Shown here: in pieces, positions 9,001 to 15,934 of the stretch
How positions within the stretch are numbered: the first letter of the stretch is position 1
Layout of the letters: every line of letters begins with the position of its first letter
Assembly: GCA_015657535.1 (NCBI GenBank)
Contig: JADHZB010000347.1
Span: forward strand, 12,501 to 44,962
Origin: Nephromyces sp. MM_2019
Taxonomy: Eukaryota; Apicomplexa; Aconoidasida; Nephromycida
Direction of reading: 5' to 3'
Length of the DNA stretch: 32,462 nucleotides
The notes under the pieces: generated by a model
The model's input: the letters and a program-made list of their open reading frames with translations, nothing else
The model's database searches: none
What the model was told of the DNA's origin: nothing
Program-made: the position numbers and the translations under genes

Positions 9001-11736
9001 ATGTATATATATATTGTGTGTATTGTGTGTGTATTGTGTGTGTATAGTGAGTATATATTGTGTGTGTATAGTGTTCGTATAGTGTTCGTATAGTGTGCGT
9101 ATAGTGGGTGTATAGTATGTGTATATATTGTGTGTGTTTATTGCGAGTGTGTCTGTGTGTTGTGTTTGAGTGTTGTTTGTGCATGTGTGTTTTATGTTCG
9201 TGTGTAAGTTGTGTGGGTGTGTGGGGGTTGGTTGTATGTGTATTTGTGTCTACATGAGTGTTTATATTTGTATGTGTCTATATATCAGTTTTTCATAATC
9301 ATCTAAGTCCATTGATTTGGGGTTTTGTTTTAAAGTTATGAGTTTTTATATGTAGCTATAGTGTTGTGTGTGCTTATTCATATTGTTATTTGTGTGTATA
9401 ATAAGAATTAACTAAATTTTTGTAGATTTTTGTTTCTATGATTTATTATTTGTACATGCTTATGGTTTTTTATGTGTGTATTCATTGGCTGAGTATGTGT
9501 AATATGTATATATGTGTTGATTCTTAAAAATTAGTTTTACTTATGTGCTTATAGTTTATCAAGAGTGTCTATAGATGCCAATAGCTATTGTGTGATAAAT
9601 TAGGCTCGTATATATACCTATATCTTTATATGTATATAAGCATACACAAAAAGTTGGAGCCCAAGTATACTCAGAAACCCATTATAAAAATTAAGACACA
9701 AATAATACGAAAATTACATAACAGTACACACAGATACAATACAATATAAACACAACACAGCACACACACACGCATACATACCTAGTTCGTAATCTATCCC
9801 TTCTTCAATTATACCAACAGTGAGTTCTACGTTATTAAGTGATAATAGATTATCTGCCTCGTCGTATGCATACACATTTAAGGTGGGAATAGTTTGATTG
9901 GCTATTGTGTGAAAGCCAACTAAATCATTCGAAAACTTCAATTTTGCAAGTGGTCCCGAAATTACATCAAATTGATTACTTTCTGCTGTGAGACAGTCTG
10001 AACAATACGCCTTAAGTAAGTATTTTCCAGGCCTGTATATAATGAGGTTCGTGAGGCTAACCACACCTAATGTTCATGAATGAGTAGTGAATGTATATAT
10101 GTATGTCTGTATTTGTATAAATATATATATATATACATATATGTGTGTATGTATTTATAATTTACATATGTGTATACTTATGTATGTCTCGAGATTTGTT
10201 CATATGTATCTGTGTATATATGTTTTGCATGAATATCTGTGTATAAATACTTATTTGTATATATAATGAGCATATTTGAGTGGTATACTAATAACGTGAG
10301 TTAATTAAATATAAAAGCATACTATGGAGAACTTTGAATGTATATGTATAGTATAAACGTACATATAGAAACTTTATATGTATGAAAGTACATCGATACG
10401 CATCGATGTTTAAGGTTAGGAATGTATGTATATACATACAATGTATTTATATATATATGTAAGAGAGAGAGATGTCCACAAATTCACACATACATCCGTA
10501 CATGCACACATACACACACAGGTTTGTAAATGTTTATATTCATATGCATATATTTACTACCAGAACTTGAGGTTTTCACAAGATCACCAGATGTGTGTCT
10601 TGATTCGAGTGGATTGGTCAGGCCTACATCTTCAATTTTAAACACAATAAAATAAATTTCCTTATTGAAATTTAAGTCGACAACACCACTGCTATCTTCG
10701 ATTTGTAAATTAAAGGTAATTTTCTGTGTGGTTTGTGGTGTGTATGTAAGCGATGAAGTGAATTTGATCTTGTGATAGTCATCATAGGATGTGGCTGACG
10801 AGCCAGTTTGTCTTGTATGTAAAATAGATGCCTTGGCTTTTATTGTATATAAATTAACAATATAAAATATGTGTGTATGTATCTATGTATGTGTGTTAGA
10901 AAGATGTAATAAATAATATGTTTTGAGCAGATTGCAATTGGGTGTTCCTCAAATGGATCAGGTTGTATCTGGACTTGTGTCATACGTATGGCTAGATCTA
11001 GTGTGAGTTTGTATCTGATTTGGTATTGCGTTATCGAATTCGTGTTTTTGTATTTTTTAGGAAAATTATTGTGTAAGTAGTTATGTAGTCTTCATCCAAG
11101 ACAGTACATGTGTACGAGTGTGTGCTAGTTTCATGTAGGTTAGTCTTTACATCTAGGCTTAATGTTATTTAGTGTCAGAAGTTAAAGTTTCGTATAATTT
11201 AATGTATGTATACACAAGTTTTGTGTTAGCTATTATGTGTATAGAGGTTTTGTGCGAGTATCTATATATGAGTAATTCTATTATTAGGCTTCGTATTTTT
11301 TTACTGGTTTTGAATTAACAGTGTACAAGTTTTTTTGAATTATTGTAAATTACTAGGTTTGGACTTATGGACAGTATTTGATTTTTAATAAAAATTACTG
11401 TGGATGTAGGTTTCATGTGATTGTCTGCTTGTAGGTATTGCTTAACTGAGGTATTGTGTCGATGTGATTTTGGATATTCAAATATGATGTGTGGGTGATA
11501 CCGGGAATGTGATGATTCAAGTATATACTTAATTGTTAGTGACTATAGTGGTATGAGAGTGTGTAAGAATGGGAAATATAAGTGGAGATAAACTCAAGTC
11601 TACTTTCGTGGTGATAGTATACTGTTTAAGCATATTGTTATGCATGAACCTAGTAAGTAAACACACCTGGACAGTCAGAACTTTTGTAAAGTATAAGGAG
11701 AATCAAAAAGTTCACCAGTAGCATTTTGCCACTCAT
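1..11736 (-). CDS. Large secreted multidomain protein with GCC2/GCC3 cysteine repeats (multi-exon, 3' end off the left edge)
   Basis: Seen: an ATG at 11736 opens a hydrophobic leader (MSGKMLLVNFLILLILYKSS) typical of a signal peptide. Fifteen exons between 10831 and 1 join with matching phases and no internal stops, giving about 1037 residues, with more beyond the edge. Domain order: Ig/filamin-like beta domains (exons at 10561-7361), beta repeats with an NW/PQ strand followed by an acidic turn (7361-3504), then eight complete GCC2/GCC3-type units and a partial ninth, with pattern CPxGxYx(n)CxxCPxGxxC (3504-1). Known: such proteins are extracellular or membrane-anchored in apicomplexans and other protists. 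Inferred: an adhesive surface or secreted protein. No membrane anchor is visible because the C-terminus is missing. Introns are unusually repeat-rich. The first two or three exons after the signal peptide are uncertain. Function beyond adhesion cannot be assigned. Confidence 0.85.
64..690. repeat. TG-rich microsatellite/minisatellite filling an intron
   Basis: Runs of (TG)n interrupted by TATATGTTATG. Between about 93 and 215 a 21-bp unit (TTTGTG, TATATG, TTATGTGTG) recurs about five or six times almost without change. The whole block lies within the 636-bp intron 62-697. Long open frames here on both strands are artefacts of the dinucleotide repeat. Confidence 0.95.
698..854 (-). CDS. Exon of GCC2/GCC3 protein, unit 8
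   Basis: Acceptor TTGTATAG before 854 (phase 1), donor GG|GTAAAA after 698 (phase 2). It contains the full unit CARGSYSLPGEGVCKPCFGGYKC, then an acidic linker (SPTPDGEEATKG). Confidence 0.85.
949..1026. repeat. 20-bp tandem repeat, 3 to 4 copies
   Basis: The unit CTGTGTATGTATACTGTTAA repeats with few changes inside the intron 855-1209. It grades into TG-rich sequence on both sides. Confidence 0.85.
1210..1339 (-). CDS. Exon of GCC2/GCC3 protein, end of unit 6 and most of unit 7
   Basis: Acceptor AAAAG before 1339 (phase 0) and the canonical donor G|GTGAGT after 1210 (phase 1). It begins GETVCTTCPAGSMC, completing unit 6, and ends ECLPCLAG, so unit 7 is completed by the next exon (HSC). Confidence 0.85.
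1467..1502. repeat. (TA)n microsatellite in intron
   Basis: An uninterrupted TA run of about 17 units within the intron 1340-1683. Similar shorter TA tracts occur at about 2673-2692, 2947-2972 and 4987-5016. Confidence 0.95.
1684..1821 (-). CDS. Exon of GCC2/GCC3 protein, unit 5 and start of unit 6
   Basis: Acceptor CATTAG before 1821, donor TTG|GTAATA after 1684. The exon is 138 nt with phase 0 at both ends. It reads SCPTGYIKTLKGQSKCIICP and then AGQKC, then CPQGSYSLL, which joins seamlessly to GETVC in the next exon. Confidence 0.85.
2163..2382. repeat. TG/TATG microsatellite in intron
   Basis: TG, TATG and TGAG arrays fill the downstream half of the intron 1822-2394 and stop within about 15 bp of the exon at 2395. 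Confidence 0.95.
2395..2621 (-). CDS. Exon of GCC2/GCC3 protein, end of unit 2 and units 3-4
   Basis: Acceptor ATATCAG before 2621 (phase 1), donor TTG|GTAATT after 2395 (phase 0). It contains CEPGKYSLLNQAECVNCPEG followed by TFC, and CPIGYYSNIGASICNVCESG followed by YKC. It is the clearest evidence for the repeat family in the window. Confidence 0.88.
3095..3231 (-). CDS. Exon of GCC2/GCC3 protein, end of unit 1 and most of unit 2
   Basis: Acceptor TTTATTAG before 3231 (phase 2), donor A|GTAAAT after 3095 (phase 1). It reads LNNELECTPCPIGHYC, then a loop, then CPVGTYTDEIAQLFCKACPI. The split codon gives N, followed by QMC in the next exon. Confidence 0.85.
3504..3732 (-). CDS. Exon joining the last beta domain to the first cysteine repeats
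   Basis: Acceptor GTGTGTAG before 3732 (phase 1), donor AG|GTATTT after 3504 (phase 2). The start carries the acidic turn DDNTEN that closes the preceding YTPQNFSVSI strand. The end carries FCPAGWSCLKSVELCEPGYY, which opens the cysteine region. Confidence 0.8.
4046..4238 (-). CDS. Exon encoding beta domain with YTPQNFSV strand
   Basis: Acceptor TTATTAG before 4238 (phase 0), donor A|GTACGT after 4046 (phase 1). It reads from LIIRGLPPFIYHTSGFTGQI to NNYYTPQNFSVSI. The PQ-NFSV strand followed by an acidic turn across the intron repeats the pattern of the exons at 5858-6046 and 7361-7684. The start could be 11 nt further in, but only the chosen acceptor keeps phase. Confidence 0.7.
4390..4672. 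repeat. 23-bp minisatellite in intron
   Basis: A 23-bp unit (GGATGTGTAGG plus TGTGTTTATATT) recurs about ten times, with some copies interrupted by TGTATGATGTATAGA. It sits wholly in the intron 4239-4710 and ends about 40 bp from the exon boundary. Copies differ by one or two bases, as in a young expanding array. Confidence 0.9.
4711..4830 (-). CDS. Exon encoding part of a beta domain
   Basis: Acceptor ATTTTAG before 4830, donor GAG|GTTACA after 4711. It is 120 nt, phase 0 at both ends, so skipping it would keep frame. It reads DYMTQTINATVTHTVNTESG and then YTIKPNNTLTFQIWDNEGLE, with two N-x-T sequons. The donor is weaker than its neighbours. Confidence 0.75.
4968..5125. repeat. CA-rich array with (TA)n core in intron
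   Basis: CA and CATA repeats on the + strand, with a TA run at about 4987-5016, in the 1027-bp intron 4831-5857. A TG-rich array at about 5583-5745 lies in the same intron in the opposite sense. Confidence 0.9.
5858..6046 (-). CDS. Exon encoding beta domain with NW...Q strand
   Basis: Acceptor GTGTAG before 6046, donor TTG|GTATGT after 5858. It is 189 nt, phase 0 at both ends. The segment FLYFNMDNWNYTQNIELVVS followed by DTKNE is a classic NW-x-PQ-like strand with an acidic turn. Calx-beta or a related beta-sandwich repeat is possible, but the exact family needs a profile search. Confidence 0.8.
6248..6480. repeat. AATTAATTCCTCA repeat and CA-rich array
   Basis: A degenerate unit (ATAATTAATTCCTCACAC and variants) recurs about six times to about 6402, then gives way to CA repeats. 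It occupies most of the intron 6047-6513. Confidence 0.85.
6514..6729 (-). CDS. Exon encoding beta domain following an AIDDN turn
   Basis: Acceptor ATTAATAG before 6729, donor AAG|GTATGT after 6514. It is 216 nt, phase 0 at both ends. It starts AIDDNIAYGAYTSGAYSHYY, which directly continues the strand FTPQNYNTPQPIKLE from the upstream exon. The tail is VYLHIIDNDYKFIYTDNTLN. Confidence 0.8.
7050..7200. repeat. CA-rich minisatellite in intron
   Basis: Repeats of ACATATAGCATACACAC with CA runs lie in the intron 6730-7360. The reverse strand gives long Cys/Val/Tyr open frames that are repeat artefacts. Confidence 0.85.
7361..7684 (-). CDS. Exon encoding Ig/beta domain with TPQN strand
   Basis: Acceptor TCATACAG before 7684, donor GAA|GTAAGT after 7361. 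It is 324 nt, phase 0 at both ends. It starts IYYPYGEPIISI, finishing the SYFLR strand of the upstream exon, and ends VTFTPQNYNTPQPIKLE. One of the longer and most secure exons. Confidence 0.85.
8180..8450. repeat. CA/CTAACC-rich degenerate repeat in intron
   Basis: Degenerate CATACACAC, CCTAACC and CTCTCC units lie in the upstream part of the intron 7685-8511. The composition is clearly C-rich on the + strand, unlike the TG-rich sequence at about 7740-7990 in the same intron. Confidence 0.75.
8512..8945 (-). CDS. Exon encoding Ig/filamin-like domains
   Basis: Acceptor AATTTCAG before 8945 (phase 1), donor AGG|GTATAT after 8512 (phase 0). At 434 nt it is the longest exon. It has the filamin/Ig-like strands LVNGQASITGVIIKKKGLFR and, at the end, LDQLKINTIGSYFLR (G-x-Y/F-x-L pattern), with VLDEFENHVTD between them. 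Confidence 0.85.
8965..9250. repeat. TG-rich microsatellite in intron
   Basis: A (TG)n run at 8967-8996, then TGTGTATAG and TGTTCGTATAG variants, beginning about 20 bp from the acceptor of the exon at 8945. It lies within the intron 8946-9781. Confidence 0.9.
9782..10066 (-). CDS. Exon encoding Ig/filamin-like domain
   Basis: Acceptor AACATTAG before 10066 (phase 1), donor G|GTATGT after 9782 (phase 1). It reads RPGKYLLKAYCSDC and then SGPLAKLKFSND and TLNVYAYDEADNLL, the usual look of Ig-like repeats (SGP-A-KL-F followed by V-A-D-x-N). An inner acceptor (TATACAG) also exists but does not match the upstream donor phase. Confidence 0.85.
10561..10831 (-). CDS. Exon encoding beta domain with TYTPQTTQ strand
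   Basis: Open reading ASILHTRQTGSSATSYDDYH, then SLTYTPQTTQKITFNLQIED, ending VKTSSSG with donor G|GTAGTA (phase 1) that matches the next exon. The acceptor is CCAAG before 10831 (phase 0) or AAAAG before 10836 (phase 1). Choice between them depends on the unresolved upstream junction. Confidence 0.75.
10936..11152 (-). CDS. Candidate early exons (about 11116-11152 and 10936-11014), structure unresolved
   Basis: After the signal-peptide exon (phase 1), acceptor CCTAG before 11152 gives DVKTNLHETSTH. One model removes a 101-nt intron (11015-11115, GTACAC...ATCAG) and continues SYKLTLDLAIRMTQVQIQPD followed by PFEEHPI. The other reads on from THSYTCTVLDEDYITT and changes frame at an A-run (11053-11058). 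The 3' boundary lacks any GT, so a GC donor at 10935-10934 is needed to reach the exon at 10831. The peptide text looks genuine, but the splicing is a guess. Confidence 0.4.
11667..11736 (-). CDS. First exon: start codon and signal peptide
   Basis: ATG at 11736-11734 followed by MSGKMLLVNFLILLILYKSS and DCP, then donor G|GTGTGT (phase 1). A short N-region, a hydrophobic core of about 12 residues and small residues at the end make a standard secretory signal. Its strand and position fit the gene below it. A second in-frame ATG lies four codons later. Confidence 0.7.
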
Positions 11737-14700
11737 TTTAAATCCGCTATTTGTGAAATTATATACAGCAGCTTTAACGAGAATTAACTAAGCTTAAAGT
11801 ATTTGCATGAAAAATTAATGGTACACGCAAACACTCATTAAACAAGTACCCCATATTGATTAGGTGTTGTGAATGAAGCACAAGACACATATCCTTCCCA
11901 TCCATGCACAAGCGTTAGCTATATTATATGCATAGCATATTTTAGAAATTCACACTTTTCATGCCCATGTATATTCTACATAAAAGCACCATAAAAATTC
12001 GCATTACCCAAGCATGAGCAAACACAAACTAGACAACACATACTATAAAAGTTCATAAAATCTATCCACACAAGTTTTGTAAAAAATTTAAATACTGTCA
12101 CTATTAATGGAGTATTAGCATAGACACTCAATATCATAATTCTTTATCAAGCTTAACATACAGTTTAAATTATATATATCTAAGCGTAATATAATAATAT
12201 GCTAGTAGGTGTGTGTAGATTCAAAAAAATAATGAATGGCTTATTTAAGCCTATGAATGAAGTGCATGAAAAAGCTCACCTCATAACATGCTTATATAAT
12301 TTTATCCAAAGATTATAATAACGAAAAATTAAATCAAGGTAGAAAAGATATATTGTTTTTCAAACTCGGTCGGATGAGTTTCTTTATATATATATATATA
12401 TATAAGTATATACCAATAAACCCTTATGTGCGTTTTTTGTGTATACTTGTGAATTTTATCTACTATAGTGATACATGTACAAATTTCATTTTATATTTGT
12501 TTGTTAATCTGTTTGTTATACATCTTGTAAAATAAATATAAAAAATATACTTCAGTGTTTATTTTTAACTTTGGTAAAATTATGTGTATTTAAATACGAA
12601 CATGCCCATTAATGTGTCTTAAAAGATCGTGTGCAACAAACTCAATTCATCAATAAATATATAATAGCAAATAGATCTCAAAAAAACACAAACATGATTA
12701 ATTTTGCTAAATACCACAATGTTGTAACTAAATGTTTTCCAAGTATGCTCATGTGAGTAATATATAAGGGATTTAAAACATATTTAAGAATCTAAACATT
12801 TTTGGTATTCTTATTATATATCCACAATTCTAGATAAAGTGTTTATTAACTGGTATTATTTTTAAACATTTCAGCAAAGTATCATTTAGTAAACACTAAA
12901 TTGCATTATAATGATCTTAATATTATTCCTATAGTTAAACAAAAGTTATAGAAAAATCGATATTTTTTGTTCTGATTTTTATATTGCTATTTATATAAAT
13001 GTTTTCTTGGTATTTTAAAGCATTGAAATCCTACATAAATTGATTTGATAATAAAAAATTTTCATGCTTGACATTTGACGATCTTTTAAATTTAACATTA
13101 TATATATAAATAATGTATATATGTAATTATAGTATAGACTCAAATAATAAATGCGATTGTTAGCTTACACCTTATGACTACACTAAGATAAGTACATAAC
13201 AATGCACACACACACACGTATTTGAACTTGTAAATAAAAATTGACCTAATATACCTTCGTTTAGATTAAAGTGTATGCACATACTCAGTCTTGGGAGCAT
13301 AACTTGAATTTTTGGATATACGAAACTATAATTCAAAATTATTCACATACACAAGTGTTGATTGTATTTATACATGTACACGTGCCCTCGCTGACATTAG
13401 CACTTAGTTAAACACACTTTTAAGCGGAGATTGAGGCTATAATCAGTGATTTCTATATTTAACAAATACCTTTTTTAAATATACGAAGTGCAGATCGGTA
13501 TAGTGAAGGATAGAAAAAAAATTATTTAAATTGTTTTATTAGAATTAAGTATTGGTTTATGGTGGGTCTAATGGCCTGTAGAATTTGGCTAAGCTTTAAA
13601 AATTAACTAAATGAAATCAAGCAACTGTGCAAATTCAAGTGAAATGAGACTTGGACATTTTGAAAATGTCACGAAAAGTGTTGTGTTTTTGTTACATCAG
13701 AGTTTTACTCTTAAAGCTTTGGTGAGAATTTTTGTAAAAGGCAAACCTGTAACTGTTTTCCTAGAATTTCTAATTAAGATTAAAATGACTTGAAAAAATT
13801 TACAGATATCAACTCCGACTCCAATTTTCTCATGTCAGGATTCCAACAAATTCTCCTATGTTCCTTCTCATATTTTGAAATCTTACTTAAAAGCTCTTAT
13901 TCTTTTTATTTCCTTCAGAATTTATCATTTACTAAACTATTAGCTCGATAAATATTAGCGTTGATTCTTGAGTGTACTCGGACCTAGTTTATGATAGTGC
14001 TTTTGAATTTGACTAGCCTGCCGAGTTTTCCAATTTTCTTCGTAGCCAGACCAAATTCTTAGCTAGGAGTTAAGAATCGTATCTCTTATTGTGTTGCCAT
14101 ATGGAATATGTGGGGTTCTTGGTGATATTTGGGAACACTACGTAGACAAAAACACGTGTGCACTCGCACACATATATTTTTGTTAATATTCGTATAGTCT
14201 GATGGAAGCATGCTATGATAAAGTTCTTAACATAAATATATTTACATATATAAAATTTAAAAGCTTTATTGGCTTGTGTGAATGATGATAAACATGTTAC
14301 AATAGCAATAAACATTGTAATTAAAATACTATTCAGATTTGAAAGATCTAAGACTCAATTTTAAACATTATTCACCCTTGGGTTATTGCCAAATTTCGCA
14401 AGCGTTTAAACGTATTCAATAACGTGCACACTTATATGTAAACACACAAAACACGTATATAAATAAAAACACGCATTCTGGCAACAATCTGTTGAATACT
14501 TTTTAATGCATTTATACGCACTAATAAATAGGAATATGACAAAAATTGTATACACATTTTATAAAATATGTATATATTTGTGTGTAAACCAAATAAGTAT
14601 TTATAGAATGCTCACAACTATTCTCCGATTTATATACCATCATAAAGTGCAGACGCATTGTGCTTAAATAAAATAACACAAAATTAAATCGAAATTGTTA

Positions 14701-15806
14701 TAATCATGTGATTAAAATAACAAGATGTATGTTCTCTAATGAGTATACATATATGATAAATGACTGCTAAATTTATATACTCACAAGACCCACAACTAGG
14801 GCTTATAATTCTTACACACTTTAAGACATAGCTATAAAACAAAAATTCAATGCACAGGCAAAATCAATCAACACGTGATAGTAAACAAATGCATATTACA
14901 ATTTCACAAGATATAGTCGCAATAATATTTGAATTAACACTCACAAATATAATTATAAGTTTTTGAACACTAATATATAATAACTACTGATTTACGTGCA
15001 AATTAATTTTCACATAAACATTTGATATCACACTCGCACTGCTTTACAATCTAAGGTGTACATATGGAATCAAACAAATAGCACCAAATATAAAACGGAT
15101 TTCACACCCTTAAATTACACAAAAATATACGAGAAGCTATTAACTAGTACATGTATAAATTTTGATTCCCTTATTCACGAAGGCTGTCATATCAGCTCTA
15201 TTAAGGTACAGCTTCCAACAGATTAAACGTTTTATATACAATTACTCACGCAAAAATAAGCAATTTTGGTTGAATGCATTTACAATAATTCCATATAATA
15301 AAGACGCATATTTCATCTTAGTCTGATTTGAGTTTTTTTTACAAAACTTTGAATGAGGTCTAAAACTATCCAAAATTGAGCTTATTAATATGCTTCAGTT
15401 TTGTGTGTATGTGTATATATATCTTTATGTTAATAGAGTTTTTATATGTCTGGATGCATAAAATCGGTATGCACATACACATATGAATGAATGTGTGAGC
15501 GTGTGTCTTCAGTAAGAGGGAGTATGTTTGTATTAAGACAGTGATTTACACATAATGTCGGCTTTAACTAGAAGCTTATAGCGTACTACAATTGGTAGTT
15601 ATTTTACTGTGTATAAATTCTTTTTGAAAAGATTCTATCTATTTATACGTGTATTGATACACTAGACCACCTTCAAACTCTCTTATATTATTTGTACATG
15701 TATATGACAATATCAGTATGCCTGAGCCACAATTAATACTACTCACTAACTTTGGTGCTTTCATAATCACATGTATACATACACATATTATATTTCATAT
15801 TAATAG
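11737..15806. other. Intergenic region, no supported gene
   Basis: About 4 kb of AT-rich DNA between the divergent start of the left gene and the 5'-nucleotidase gene. It presumably contains both promoters. Short frames occur at 13611-13793 (plus) and 14070-14315 (minus, with a weakly signal-like start), but neither shows a family motif or convincing continuation. A somewhat GC-richer stretch at about 13960-14060 is noted. No tRNA or rRNA is recognisable. Confidence 0.6.
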
Positions 15807-15934
15807 ATGGACAATAAATCGTGTGATAATAGCCTCCCCAATACGAGAACTTCTTCATTCACACACATTGACCTAAATTATATTGAAAACTACACCGAAA
15901 ATCACTTACCTCGGTTTTTTACTGGGGAAACATG
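15807..15934 (+). CDS. Nucleotidase exon 1
   Basis: ATG start, polar N-terminus of 42 residues ending RFFTGETW, donor TG|GTTAGT (phase 2). The split TGG codon is completed by the first base of exon 2. No signal peptide. The N-terminus is the least conserved part, so the start is less certain than the rest. Confidence 0.7.

Noticed and set aside
12353..12535. Plus-strand frame of 60 codons
   Set aside because: Ile/Tyr/Phe-rich chance frame with no splice partner or motif.
13611..13793. Plus-strand frame of 60 codons (MKSSNCANSSEMRLG)
   Set aside because: Starts with a real ATG and is less repetitive, but has no family motif, no conserved-looking domain and no supported continuation.
14070..14315. 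Minus-strand frame starting MFIAIVTCLSSFTQA
   Set aside because: The start resembles a signal peptide, but the rest is AT-driven text and no downstream exon matches in phase.
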